From: Membranipora membranacea
Lineage: Eukaryota; Bryozoa; Gymnolaemata; Cheilostomatida; Membraniporidae
Direction: 5' to 3'
DNA: 64,000 nt
Assembly: GCA_914767715.1 (NCBI GenBank)
Contig: OU612069.1
Location: 23,307,387 to 23,371,386, forward strand
The position numbers and the translations under genes are program-made. Every line of letters begins with the position of its first letter. Position 1 is the stretch's first letter. Positions 1 to 11,712 of this stretch are shown piece by piece. Below the pieces are notes generated by a model, which saw only the letters and a program-made list of their open reading frames with translations, was not told the DNA's origin and ran no database searches.

Positions 1-734
1 AGTATTATATGGGTCTTTACAGGTGAACCTTAAACCACTGCTGCAACTTGGGCAAATTTTGCTAATCAATTTTTGTAAAGTTCCAAGATAATTGATTGAG
101 GCTTTAATCTCAGAATTATTTTTAACTGGTAAGACATAACCTGACCATAACCATAACTTGATTTTGACTATCAATTTGTGCAAATTATTTTCCCATTAGA
201 TGACAATACTGAGATTGCAGCCTCATGTCACTTGTTTTGAGCTATACAGAATACAAGAAGCACACATTTGACTGATTGGCAGCATTTGTTTAAGAGTAAG
301 TAGTGGGAATATAATTTGACATCAATCAAAATTTACTGAGGGGCACTGTTCCAAAATAAAAAATCCCGCTTCTAACAATAGAAAGAACAACATAATACTA
401 CAGCTTCACCTCAGCTGTGGCATATTAAATGGAAAACATCACAGTATACATTGATGTTGCAAGAACAAAAATCCAAATAATAATATGTCTGGTAAACTCA
501 TATCTGCAATGTCTGCAGTATCTGCCACAGCTGGGCTGCCCAGCAAAGCCAACAGTCAAAAATCTAAATAGAGAAATGTGGCATCAAAACATCTAACCAG
601 TAGCTTTGCACGGAGTTATATGAGCTCTCAAAAGGTAGGAGTATCTTCTTTCCCAGCCATCCGCCATTAGTGATGACAAAAGTTGACACTGAACAATCAG
701 GTGCCTTTAAAATCTAACTGAGATCCAACACTAT
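1..734. other. Repeat-bearing non-coding stretch 3' of transporter exon 5
   Basis: No supported exon. Bases about 25-310 belong to a dispersed repeat family also seen near 1020-1345, 2290-2480 and 11490-11631. A perfect hairpin lies at its right edge. Confidence 0.4.
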
Positions 735-750
735 TTAGTGTTGGATCTCA
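719..750. repeat. Perfect 15-bp hairpin in a transporter intron
   Basis: Two perfect 15-bp arms (719-733 and 736-750) are separated by TT. The palindrome begins 38 bases downstream (gene sense) of the exon 5 splice donor, so the transcript could form a hairpin there. It may be a MITE footprint. Confidence 0.8.
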
Positions 751-787
751 GCTAAGCCAAGCTGTGTCAGCAGTGGTTTAAACTTAC

Positions 788-956
788 TAGTGATGGGTGG
801 GGCAATGAATCCTCCAAATCCGTTACCGAAGGCTTCAAAGGATTGTATGAGTACAATATTACGAGCTCCAGCTAGATCCTTGCCGAGGCTGATGAAATTA
901 CCCAGAAATATTCCGTGCCACAAACCAAGGTTTCCTATCAGGAGGTAGAAACTGAC
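788..956 (-). CDS. Transporter exon 5 (last one visible)
   Basis: 169 bases, acceptor TTTCTCAG, donor GTAAGT. It encodes a helix (FYLLIGNLGLWHGIFLGNF) and the QSFEAFGNGFGG loop before the next helix, like TM10-TM11 of SLC16 proteins. It ends one base into a codon, so at least one more exon is needed. The next 700 bases to the window edge show no convincing exon; one open stretch after a TTGTTCAG acceptor near 690 lacks any membrane segment. Confidence 0.75.
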
Positions 957-3900
957 CTGAGAAAAAGACAAGAGCGTGTACAGTGCTTTGTAGAGTAATT
1001 ATCAGAACTACATGCACTTATACTACTGCTGCCACTCAGGCGAATTGTGCTCATTGAATTCAGTATAGTTCCAAACTAACTAATTGAGGTTTGCACAAAC
1101 TGATTATGAAAATCAGGGTATGGAATTAACTCACTAGCTGATGACGTTATTATTCTCTACTAGTAAGATGGTAACTTCATCACACTGTATGCTAGATAAT
1201 TTATTTCATGCCCTGATTTTGACGATCAGTTTGTACTAATGATTTGCCCATTAGGTGACAATGCTGAGATTGCAGACTATGTTATAAGTTTTGAGCTCTA
1301 CAGAATTCAGTAAGCACAAATTTCCCTGAGTGGCACAAGTGGTTTAAGCACAGAGTTTAAAGTGCGTAAGATTTGCCAAAGTTGCTGATTATTGCATCCA
1401 GTTGATTATTCCTTTCTCATGACCGGTCAGAAATTGAGCACAAAAACAAAATTTAGTTTTATGCAAAGTCTCTTTTGATATATTATCTCGCTGAAATACA
1501 CTGTAAAAACTAAAGGTACTATAAGGGTACAAGAATGGTACAATTTTATGCAGGGTACATTATAGTGGTGTTAGAGGGTGCCTAGAAGGTACATGTCATC
1601 TTGATGGGGGTACACATCTGACAAAATAGAACAAACATGTACCTTCTTCTGGAATTGTATCGAGTATCCCTCTGAAAGGGTACGAAAATGGTCTATAAAA
1701 GTGTTTTAAAGGGTACAGGTTAGAAAAAGGTACACAAATGGCCATGACGGTCCAGCAAAGGTACAATCGCGGTACACGTCTCATGATACATAAATAGGAC
1801 AAAAAAGAGTCAATGTCTTACAACTTGCAGGCAATAAATTTAGGACTTTCAAAGCTAATGCCTGGCTGGCCGGTATTAACTGGCCTTTATAAAATATATT
1901 ATGCATACATAGATATATATATATATATATTTGTATATCTATGTATATACATGTACATCGGCAACTTCTCTAAACAAACTGGTACTGAATATTGATGCTT
2001 GGAATTTAAATGTGGATACGCCTGATCATTATTCAGTGGGCCATACCTTGTAATTTAACGTCGCTGTCAAATAAATGTCCATTTAGAATTAAAGAATAAT
2101 TTTTAACACCACTTGATCAGAAATTTTGGATAATGATACTGGTAGACAAGAACCACAGGGATACATGATTTACTGTACATCCTTTGTCACATTATTCATA
2201 AATAGGCTCTCAGGACATCTATGGCTCTATTCATTAATCTAGCATTAAATTACCAGTAGTAGTTATCGTCTCACTAGTTTAAAATAATGTCATCATCACC
2301 TAGTGTGTTAGTTGCATATCCTGAATTTGAAGATCAGTTTGTGAAAATTGTAAGCCCATCAGGTGACAATTGTTAGATTAAAGCCTCATTAAGTTATCAT
2401 TATACAGAGCTCAAAGAGCACACATTATACAGAGCTCAAAGAGCACACATTTCTCTGTGTGGCAGCCGGAGTTGAAGACCTCTATGGTAGATTTTGTCTT
2501 GGGTGTCAAGTAAACAGTGTAAAATTTGCTAGCATAATTAGGCTGTCGTTCTCATAAAATCAGCGCAATATATAAATACAGACAGCGAGGATATTTGTGG
2601 GACATGATACAAATTAAGACATTCTTTTTTGAACCTACCTTGCCAACTGAACATGAAATTAGGATGATAGCTACTCCGTTCATGGTTGCACTGACCACCA
2701 GAGATATCATTTTACTGTATTCCCATTTCAGTGCATGTGTGAGAGTGACGAAAGCGACAGCTGCCACGGCGAGTCCTCCGTAAACTGTCCCTCCTACTCC
2801 TGATTCTGTCAGGGTTAGACCGAGATCATGTATGGCGTAATCAGGGTATATAGTAAAAAATCCTCCCTGTCCAAACTTCCTGGCAAATGCGGACAAGATG
2901 TAAATCCAGACCTATGTTGAAAGACATAAAATATGAGATACATTTTCATAACTCAGTTGATTATGATTCCCATAGAACAAACAGTCTACAGACATAAGAC
3001 AAATATAAACAGCTGGGTAGATATACTGTCATAGCCATAACAAGTTCTTTGAGTGTGTGCTACAGAAACAAACTGTGAATGTATGTATCTTTATTATCTC
3101 AAAGTTGTGATTAAGAATAAGAAGCTAATTTGATGTCTTAAATGGTTGCATAAAAACGCTTTGTAGTTTACATATAATACAAAAAATGCCAAAAAATGTA
3201 GAAAATAAACTAAAAGAGTGATTTATTCAAAATACTAATAGCCTGAGATCTAAAGCAGTCTCTACAGAGGTTAATGAGGTTAATGATATGCCACCTAATC
3301 ATATTTTATCTTCCCATCTTTTACAAAACACTCTTTTGATCTGCAGAGATTTTTTGCTCATTACAGTTCATTCTCAGCCACAGGGCTTATAATATTTACA
3401 ACAACTTGGGTCGGACGGGATTAAACTTGTTGAATATTATACTGTGTAATTCAGCTGCAGAAATACCCTCCAATTTAATTGCATTGCAGAATCCTTGCAC
3501 CCTGTTTAGAGGATACCCACAGACAATATTTTATAGTCATGCAGTAAGTATAGGCTACTGCTGTGATTAATGATTTGAACAGTGAAACAATTCAAAGCTC
3601 TCTGCTGCGGTAACTGTAAAATGCTGAACAGGCTGAACGGACTGAACAGCTGAACAGAATTTCTCAGACTACTAATTCTTTGATTCTTCACATGATTGGC
3701 TAGTTTCTTATATTCTGCTCATTAATTTATTTATTTTAAGGTTGTATTCCCCTTGGTTTTTATCAATTTTATTCACAGTAAATTTTTCGGCATTAGACTA
3801 GTCTAGTGAATTGGTGGAATGTAGCTGTCTTGGCAAGCTTTGTTGGGAAGGAAACCCCAGCCCCCTCCCCCTATAACAAAGCTTGTCAAGACTGGCTAGA

Positions 3901-6900
3901 TGGAAGGTTGAGCTGAATAATGTTTCTGGTTTCCTGAACACCATCAGATTTTCTCAGAATTTGCACATTTATTGCTTCGTTTGCTTGGTTATATTAGTGC
4001 CAACCAGTGGCATATATTAGCACTCACGGACCACGGATATCCGTCAATCAAAATCCTTGTTTGTATTGTGCAAGCCAGTCTGAATAGCTCAGTGTGTAGA
4101 GGTCTGCCTGGTAATCACTGTTTATTGGGAATGTTGTGGGTTCGAATCCCTTCAATGTCAGATTTTTTTTCAAATGGGTGCTTTATAACTGGGGCATTTT
4201 TACTTTTCCCAAGGGGGGATGTCTTATAAGTGAGGAATTATGGTACATACAAAGTTTGACTTTTGACCTTGAGCTGGACAAGCCAATCAAAAGCCCGGTG
4301 TATTGACACACCCACACCCTCCCCGCCACGCCTACGGCGTGTGGATCGGGCTGCGTTCGATCGTTATGCTCATCTCTAAAAAGTCAGTGAGTGAAATTTT
4401 TTAGAATATACGCCCCTGGTGCCAACAGGAACTTAGTGACTCATCAAATCAGTTGGCTAGGAAGAATGTGTTTATGAGTTGACTGTCAGCCAGAGAAGAG
4501 AATAGAAACTATAATATATAAACAATAATTTTTACAACAAAGAGCGTTGGATTTTCTCGCTGTTGATATCTTGGCAACATACAGCAGTTCTAACTGTCTA
4601 ACTGTCGTCTACAAAATGGTTTTGTATGCAAAGTGGTATCCTCTAACCGACCCCCCCCCCAGTTATCAGGGCATGCGTTTTTAACAAATACAGCTAGTTT
4701 CGCTACAGAAAGTCATATATCTCAAGATGTAGCAATGCATTGCAGCAAGATCAGATTCTCTCCTGTCGTTCATCATGCTGAAAACAAAACTGGCTGAGAG
4801 CGTTTCCCAGTTTCTGATTTATGTGAAGAAATTTGGTCTGAATTTAGTGGAGTTTCATTTGACTCATTTGCGATACTTGGTATTTGAGAAAATCATGATG
4901 AAATTGTCAATACGAAATTAAAGTAAATTTATACATTGGTTATTTTAGTTTGCGTAGGACTAGATGTAAAATTGGTTGAAGACTTCGATTTTAAAAATTT
5001 AGTATAGACTGCCCGAAGCACTCAAGATAATGTTGCATCTCCTGAAATGCCTCGATAATCCTACACAAAAAGGCCAAATGTGCGTGATGAGATCAATCAA
5101 TTTGAGTATGGTTCTGCGAAAAAGCTCTATTCACAATTACCTTTACATCTGTCAAAACTTGTTTGAGACTTTCCTTCAGTGGTACACTCTCTGGGAGGTC
5201 CTTTTTAGCTACGGTTTTACTGTCCTGTGAGTAGAACACCACTCCGAGCAGATGAACAAGCATCAATGGAGTAACCAAAAACATTGTGTTGTTAAAGCCG
5301 TATTTGGTGAACAGATAGCTGGCAGGAGCGGAAACTATAAGCCACCCAGTGCAAAATCCTACATACGTGCCAGCTATAGCCATGTCCAAACTCTGCTTCT
5401 CGAAGTGATAGGCTAGAATCCCAAGCAGAGTAGCTCTTATGAATGACAGCCCTGCTCCTGTAAACAAACATAATAATAAACAGAGTGAGGAATTCAGATA
5501 TTTTGACACAACCCTCTCAATAGATTTGAGGCTGCTACACCCCTCCCCTCCCACAAAATCATGTTGCATACTCTACAAATTTTGTCCACAACGAACAAGG
5601 AGATTTTTGTAAGAGTTACCTTCCCAAAATGCTATAGCATTCATTCCATTGATAGGTGAGATATGTAGGATGTAAGATAACAATACCAACTGCTAACAAT
5701 TGACGCTCTAATCGTAAATAGCTGGTAGCGTTCAATACTATACCCATACAAGATATGGCAGGCTCTCTATTTTACCTTAAAGTGTTTGTAAAGGAACAGG
5801 TTTCTTGGTATCATTTTTGAGCTTGAAATCAGATTAAGACAGCTATCACACATGCATTTGCATATAAAATTAGTCATCAGGGTTATTTGGTCTGGTAGGT
5901 TTGTGGGTTATAAGTTAACAACATTGAGTTGCCTACTCATGCACCGCCCAACTAGTCCAGGCGATTTGTGATGAGCCTGTTATTGGAGAAATACTGTAAT
6001 ATTAGTGACTATTGTGGTTAGATTGTAATTTTTGCAAATAAATGACAAAGTCACTCACAAGTCTGTCTGATGACATAAAAGTTCAAAAGAAAGTTCTATA
6101 ATTTGTATACACACTATTTGATGAGTTGAGACCGCTAATCAAAACAACCTTTATATCTGTAATGAGCCCATGTCGAAAAAAAGATTAGAAGAACCACTGT
6201 ACATTACAATCAACGACTATGACTTTGACGCATTCCCTGTCCGCTGTTTTTCAAGCATAAAAATGAGTGATTTTCATTTCAGACCGATGCGCTTGTTTGC
6301 TCTGTTAAAATAATGTGGTTAGGGGGTGTTGAGAGCTGTCCAACAATATCCTATTTACATACCTACTGTCACTAGAAGGCTGGGAGTCTTACAGAATGTG
6401 GCAGTTTAAGGAGCGAAATATGTCGGCATGGGCCTTTCATTGATGATTAATGAGTGTTATTAGCACAATTGTGTTGTAATAACTTGTCCAGTACATAATT
6501 CAAGTGTTCTGGATTAGTTGGTGACAATAATTTTTAATGGATTGGTATATTTCATGGCTAAAACATAAAAAAATGAGTGTGATGTATCTATTAAAATACT
6601 TATTTCAGCCGTAATCGACATCTATTCACCAGTACTTGTCTGTGATTGGCCAATACTACTAATGCAAGCTCCTCCCCCTTCCATTCTCCCTGGGTAGATT
6701 GTGTGTTTTTCTTGAAAATATGTATTTCCAAATCGCACAGAAATCTAAAGTAAATTCTTTGTAAATCTCGACATTTCAGGCATTAGGATGATGTTGAAAT
6801 CCAAAGCATGCAATGATCAATGAACTCCCTCTTCCTCAGGAATAACAACCGGACGATATTGACCAATCAGCAAACAGTATCGCTTGAGCTATGTCTGGGA

Positions 6901-9900
6901 CATTTGTTGAAATCAAAATGGCCGCCAAGTGATGAAATCAATATTACATCTATGAAATAAAATGGCTAATAAGCCCATATTCCTTACAAAAGAGTTCATG
7001 ACTATTAGTTATATCTCAAGAAAACATCTTACCCTACCATTCTACAGCTGCATCACTTGCCCAATATACCTGATAGTAGTGTTATTGATTATGTGAACAT
7101 CAACACACGTGTGTATTTTGTTGCTTATTTCTTTCTTGGCTCAGAAAATATAGTCAGGGTGGTCTCTTGGGCCCCAAACTATGCTCATTGGATAGAGCAC
7201 ATGTTGTAGGTAATCAACTATGTTTAACTTTTCCAAAACATTGTCCATGTGAGTGTATAGCAAGCCACAAAAGAAAAAATGTGTCTTCAAAATAATTCAC
7301 AAATGATACAATTTCACAATAAATATCTTCAGTCATAGTGCACTTAGAGACATGTGGTTTTTTTATCAGGTAAACACCCATTTAATTGAGATCAACTATG
7401 AATCAAATACAGCTTACTACCCCTCAATAATCCTAGAAACATGATCTGCTCTGCTCTGAATTGGTGGCAGTGAACCTTCTCAGCCAATGAAAGCCCTGAT
7501 ATTATTTGATGCAGTGAGTCATTGTTTATTTTCTATTGTTTAGTGGCATACACAATGGAAAGCCGAATAATCCTATATAGACCTTATCTATTAAGCCTAT
7601 ATTATAAGGGACACTAAATAGGCCAATTGTCTAGGACTTCACACTAGGCCACACCCACAATTCCTATGTGTTGTTATGCCTGAGGAAGAGGGAGTTCATT
7701 GTAATGATTAATACTGAGTGATTTGAGGTTTTGACATAGACTTATTAATAAACCTAGACAGGACACTGTATATAGCTGAAGTGAGGCACTTAATTATGGT
7801 GACGCGACGTCACTGGAGGGTGTAGAAACAGTGATTTTACTCATAGCTATCATTGATTTACTGTTCCCAGCTCGGGTTAAATATTGATAACTCAACTGGC
7901 TTCAATCGGAATTTAAGTTTGAAAATTGCAATAGATTCAGCAGCTTCTGGCGATCACTTTGATAGCCGGTTTAGCTCCATAGCTCAAATATTATCAAAAG
8001 AGCAACCTATTTAAAACGGTGCATTGACTTAAAGCTATAATTTTTTTTGCAGTTTCAGTCCTGATTAAATGCTAATATCTTAAACAATTTTGTTGGAATT
8101 TTGAGTTTGAAAATTACAACAGGTTCAGTAGCTTGTGGAGATCATCTTGATGGTCTCTTCTGCCTTGTAGCTCAAGTATAACCAGGGAGTTCAGGACTTT
8201 CTTCTTTGCTACCCCTTTCTATCAACCAATAATTGTGTCATTATTAGTAGTATAACGGTTTTCAATTGCTTGCTTGTTCGGTTATACCAACGAGGAACGT
8301 CCTAAACTCCCTGGTTATGCTTGAGCTACAAAGCTAAACAGACCTTCAAAATAATCTTCACAAGCTACTGAATCTATTGCAATTTTCAAACTCAAAATTC
8401 CATCAAAATTGGTTGAGATATAAGCATTTAATCAGGACCAAATTATAGCTTTGAGTCTAGGCACCGTTTTCAATAGATTGCTTTTTTGATAATATTTGAG
8501 CTACGAAGCTAAATAGACTATCAAAATGATCTCCGCAAGCTACTGAACCTATTGTAATTTTCAAACTCAAAATTCCAACAAAATTGTTTGAGATATTAGC
8601 ATTTAATCAGCACTGAAACTGCAAAAAAAATTATAGCTTAAAGTCTATGCACCGTTTTAAATAGCTTGCTCTTTTGATAATATTTGAGCTATGGAGCTAA
8701 ACCGACTATCAAATTACCCGAGCTGGGAACGGTAAATCAATGATAGCTATGAGTAAAAATCACTGTTTCTACACCCTCCAGTGACGTCGCGTCACCATAA
8801 TTATGTGCCTCACTGCCTCAATGCTAATGCTCCATACAGTGTCCTGTCTAGGTTTATTATTAAGTCTATGGTCAGTTCTTATCATTTCATTTTAGCCTAC
8901 TGCTACACTGTTCTAACTTTTCTTTTCCTAGCTATTGTGTATTAACTTGTGTAATGTTTTACTGCTAATTAATGCCTGAGTGTACTTTGTAATTTTACCT
9001 GTCATCGTTCTTGATTTTTAGTTAGATGTCTTTTTAATTCTACACCATATTTTTCATCAATTTATCTGTTTTCTGGGTACAAGTCCTAAGGACTTTTTCT
9101 TCTCCAGAATAAACATGGAATATATATTAGGAGGTATTCAGTGGCAAGATAAGTTTTTGCCAAGTTTTATTCAACATAAATAATCCTTACCTGCAACTAG
9201 TCCAAACAAAAGAACTACATGCCAGTGTTCTGTTGCAAACCCACATAAACCAATCCCAAGAATTGATATAATGCATCCCAAAAGCTGAACTTTTCTTATG
9301 GATATTAGCCTCGTCAATATTGCTGACAGTGGATCTGAAAATAAACCAAAATCCAAAATTTATCTCAGTTATCAGTCGAAAGAATTTCAAAAAAATTGGT
9401 AATCATGTGAAGACAACCTTGTTCATTCATCGAAAGCAGATGTGATAGAGGTCATGTCAGAGACATGTCATAGACATGTCAGAGGTATATGGGCTGCTGC
9501 AGAAAAAGGAAAATAACAAATGGATGACAATGTGAGAGAGGAATATTTATAACTCAGCAACTCACGCTGAACAAAAGAGAATTAGAAAGTGCACCGAATC
9601 TGAATGCATATAATTCCTGTACTGCTTGATGATGTCAGCGGCCTGATTAGTTTAAGCCATGATAGCTGGTAGTAGCATTTCATTAGCAACCACTTTCTTT
9701 GTGGTTGATAATACTGCTAGAATATCCTCTCATAGGCCTACAATTTCACACCAATCCTGTGCAGAACTGCCAAATGTGCCAAATCCTTTCTTCAAGTTTT
9801 TATGAAGTATTTTAATAACCTCTGATCATTTTTTGCCAAGATGTATTTTTATTTGAGGTTTCTACATAATTTCAACATTGTGCACATTGTTTATATCAAT

Positions 9901-10650
9901 ATTTGACACTGAATGCTTCAATAAACTAAACTAATCTACCAACTATCCCAGCTCAGTTTAAGGCCTGGTAAGAATGCTATGCAGAGATGAGGCTATAGGG
10001 AAAAAAAGAAATCATTGGTGCGAAAGAATTCGCATAGATTTTATAAAAAATCCCCGTCAACTTTTTTTTCAATTAGCAGCTCAATGTAGCGCAGTACATG
10101 GTTATTAAAGGCGAAATACCAGGCTTGTTGTCTGGATTTACAAGTTTCACTGGAAAACTATGATGGCATGTGCAGAATTTGGCAAAATAAGACAAATACA
10201 AGGGATTTATTCTTAATAGGCTTGGTAAATATAATGTAGAGGGTTCAAGCATATAAGCGAGGAGTAAAAGAGATATTTTACTCCTTAGTATTAGACTCCA
10301 TGTAGGTTAACCAATACTGGCTATTTCGAAGATTTGACTCTACTAGGTGGACAGGTCTAATGTTAATCATATTATTTACTTATCATGAGGAAGAACACTG
10401 AATGAAGAGAGGTGCTCCAGCTGGCTTGGTCCAGACTTATATTAAATCGTCGGCTCTGAGCAACGGTCAAAGCGCCAGCTATACCAAAGTTAAATCCAGA
10501 CGCCATAGCAAAGCTCAAGAATGAGCTAACTAGTACCAGGTATGGTGTCATTCTCTCTCTGAGTGACAGGTTATTTCTCTCTGATTTGTCATCTTCCAGT
10601 AATGGCCTACTCTCTAGCTTTCCGGAGTAGTCGTCGCCAGATTCAGTCAT
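788..10650 (-). CDS. SLC16 (monocarboxylate transporter)-like MFS transporter, 5' five coding exons
   Basis: Membrane transporter gene read on the minus strand: exons 10650-10380, 9334-9191, 5457-5141, 2911-2639 and 956-788. All have GT donors and AG acceptors, and the phases join (1, 1, 0, 0), giving about 391 codons from the ATG at 10650. The N-terminus is hydrophilic and is followed by alternating hydrophobic segments typical of the major facilitator superfamily. Spacing resembles SLC16: TM1 with a conserved AxW-type pair before TM2 (exon 1), a TM3-4 exon ending GLVAG, a TM5-6 exon, a long loop, then a second-half exon containing FARKFGQGGFF. SLC16 proteins carry monocarboxylates or related solutes; the substrate here is unknown. 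The last helix or two and the stop are not found: the frame passes the donor at 787 with one base left over. Introns carry many repeats. The family call is from residue pattern, not a search. Confidence 0.75.
1020..1345. repeat. Dispersed palindromic repeat (family copy 2)
   Basis: The copy folds on itself: a segment containing AATCAGGGTATG near 1110 is mirrored by CATGCCCTGATTTTGAC near 1207. The same sequence recurs at about 25-310, 2290-2480 and 11490-11631. No coding sequence is seen, so this is probably a MITE-like foldback family. Confidence 0.6.
1510..1792. repeat. Degenerate array of GGTACA motifs
   Basis: About a dozen GGTAC(A) words recur every 15-35 bases, mostly on the plus strand, with one GTACC in reverse, embedded in otherwise different sequence. 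Each includes GTAC. Confidence 0.55.
1910..1960. repeat. TA-rich microsatellite
   Basis: A run of alternating AT around 1914-1930 is followed by TATATC/GTATAT words. Simple repeat in a transporter intron. Confidence 0.7.
2290..2480. repeat. Dispersed palindromic repeat (family copy 3)
   Basis: Shares GATCAGTTTGTG, CCCATCAGGTGACAAT and the later ACAGAGCTC..GCACACATT segment with copies 1 and 2. A 22-base piece (TTATACAGAGCTCAAAGAGC and neighbours) is itself tandemly doubled at 2400-2450. Confidence 0.5.
2639..2911 (-). CDS. Transporter exon 4
   Basis: 273 bases (91 codons), acceptor AACATAG, donor GTAGGT. It starts the second half of the transporter (TM7-TM9) and contains FARKFGQGGFF. A partial inverted copy lies at 19477-19707. 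Phase 0 in and out. Confidence 0.77.
3823..3897. repeat. Hairpin with C-rich loop
   Basis: Arms 3823-3844 and 3875-3897 are near-perfect complements around AAGCTTTGTT / AACAAAGCTT, with a 30-base loop containing runs of C. Intronic; possible short MITE. Confidence 0.65.
4079..4170 (+). ncRNA. tRNA-like sequence, probable SINE head
   Basis: There is an A-box-like TAGCTCAGTGTGTAGAGG at 4085-4102 and a perfect B box GGTTCGAATCC at 4139-4149. Acceptor-like TCTGA/TCAGA ends are followed by a run of eight T that could terminate RNA polymerase III. The middle is longer than in a standard tRNA and the cloverleaf is poor, so a tRNA-derived SINE or decayed tRNA is more likely than a working tRNA gene. 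Confidence 0.4.
5141..5457 (-). CDS. Transporter exon 3
   Basis: 317 bases, acceptor TTTACAG, donor GTAATT. It encodes TM5-TM6 (the stretch after LLGILAYHFEKQS matches the SLC16 YFEKRR region in position) and a charged central loop ending at a codon boundary. Phase 1 in, 0 out. Confidence 0.78.
5778..6316. repeat. Dispersed repeat, copy A (inverted partner at 52.3-52.8 kb)
   Basis: About 540 bases match 52291-52829 in reverse orientation throughout, including GAGTTGAGACCGC, GACTTTGTCATT-like and CGATGCGCTTGTTTGC words. The CTTGTAAAGG..CCGG edge also occurs once near 50710. No open reading frame; probably a non-autonomous element. Confidence 0.7.
6818..7702. mobile_element. 885-bp TIR DNA element with target duplication
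   Basis: It has terminal inverted repeats of about 30 bp beginning CAATGAACTCCCTCTTCCTC and ending with the complement, flanked by AATGAT on both sides (6812-6817, 7703-7708; perhaps 8 bp with one mismatch). The surrounding sequence (6765-6811 plus 7709-7734) is a repeat whose uninterrupted copy lies at about 51657-51738, which gives the empty site. No transposase is visible: non-autonomous. Confidence 0.75.
7735..8870. mobile_element. Foldback element, 1.1 kb
   Basis: Almost the whole 1136 bases is an inverted repeat. The ends read CATAGACTTA..AATAAACCTAGACAGG and its complement, and further matched blocks run inward (for example GACGCGACGTCACTGGAGGG at about 7801 and its complement near 8780) to a centre around 8230-8290. 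The right arm contains an internal duplicate of the CTACTGAA(C/T)CTATTG block. No coding capacity. It starts 32 bases after the TIR element at 6818-7702. Confidence 0.75.
9191..9334 (-). CDS. Transporter exon 2
   Basis: 144 bases between a TTTTCAG acceptor and a GTAAGG donor. The first complete codons read PLSAILTRLISIRKVQLLG, the loop and TM3 pattern of SLC16 proteins, followed by TM4 ending GLVAG. Phases 1 in and 1 out. Confidence 0.78.
9451..9482. repeat. Three tandem GACATGTC-type words
   Basis: GTCATGTCAG, AGACATGTCA and TAGACATGTC follow one another with a 10-11 base period in transporter intron 1. This could be a simple repeat or clustered binding sites; nothing else supports a regulatory role. 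Confidence 0.35.
10380..10650 (-). CDS. Transporter exon 1 (start exon)
   Basis: 271 bases from ATG 10650 to a GTAAAT donor at 10379-10374. It encodes a charged, acidic N-tail (residues 1-30), then TM1 and the start of TM2 (residues about 33-90). It ends one base into a codon, matching exon 2. No other in-frame ATG precedes the hydrophobic part, so this start is favoured. Confidence 0.78.
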
Positions 10651-11489
10651 ATTTATGTTGATCTATCTATTCTGAAAGAAAAATTTTCAATTAGTACCAA
10701 GAGATCTTTTGAATGTTACTGAGAGATATGGTGCTGTGTTGTAAGAGTGGCTTGATACGCTAAAGTCGTCAAGTTATGAAGTATCAATTTTGCAAAACAT
10801 ACCAGGCTATGCTACTAACAAAAGCTGTAAAGAGGATTTTTAAAGCTGTCAGCTGACCGTACCATAGAAAGCTTACCTTTTTGTTGTTATTGCGATCTGG
10901 GTGAATCAGGTGTATACTCCCTGTCACACTGTCCTATATTTCCAGTCATCAAGTAGTAGAGTGAACAGTTTGATAGAGCTACGAGTACTTACTTTTGGTC
11001 GAGAGGACAGCTACTTCTGCGGACACACACAAGAACTTTATGAGAATAGATCAAACAGCTTAACTGTTTTAGCATGCATGAATGGCTACCCATGAAATCA
11101 CCTACCACCATAATGATGATGTATGTTATGTGTTGCCTAATCCAGTTATGTAAACCAGAATTAAATTGGTTTGCAACGCCTTTGCATGAAGCCACAGTTA
11201 TTGTTATAATTATATTATGTTCTTGTAAAATAAGTTGGTACCTCACTTAATCAGGTTGGATAAATTACTAAGATTGGTGGAATATGGAAACTTCAAACAT
11301 TAAAGTTACTGTTATGTTTGGATATGATAAAATGTGTGGGGGGGGGGGGGGGAAGCAGCAGTTATGTCAACAGAGGAAGTGATTGAAATGATTTTTAATG
11401 ATTTATGGATGATTACCACAACCAAGAAAACCCGCAAAGTTAGCTGCCATGCCCTCCATATTGGTATATATTCTTTGGGGCTTAAACTC
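10651..11489. other. Upstream region of the transporter gene
   Basis: Presumed 5' UTR and promoter of the minus-strand transporter gene. I see no clear TATA box or initiator that could be trusted. A run of about 15 G lies at 11338-11352. Confidence 0.3.
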
Positions 11490-11631
11490 CTGCTGCCGCT
11501 CATGCAAATCTGTGCTCATTGAATTCAGTATAGCTCCAAGATAACTAACTCTCAGCATTGTCACCTAATGGGCAAATAATTTGCACAAATTGATCTTCAG
11601 AATCAGGGTATGAAGTTAACGCACTAGGTGG
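11490..11631. repeat. Dispersed palindromic repeat (family copy 4, partial)
   Basis: Shares GTGCTCATTGAATTCAGTAT and the following AATCAGGGTATG..GTTAAC segment with the copy at 1020-1345. It stops where the hAT-type MITE fragment begins. Confidence 0.55.
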
Positions 11632-11712
11632 TAGTGCTGTCACAAGTTTTTATTTGGCTGGTGATGCCTCGATTCTGATTCTGGCATCGATTTTCCCGAT
11701 TTCGATTTTTAA
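11632..11712. mobile_element. Truncated hAT-type MITE fragment
   Basis: Begins with the terminal sequence TAGTGCTGTCAC and matches about 80 bases of the right end of the intact MITE at 35345-35591 in reverse orientation (shared GCCTCGATTCTGATT, GGCATCGAT). Its inner end abuts the inverted propeller-gene copy. Confidence 0.65.

Noticed and set aside
600-700. Candidate last transporter exon after a TTGTTCAG acceptor
   Set aside because: It is open for about 40 codons but encodes no membrane helix and ends abruptly; not convincing.
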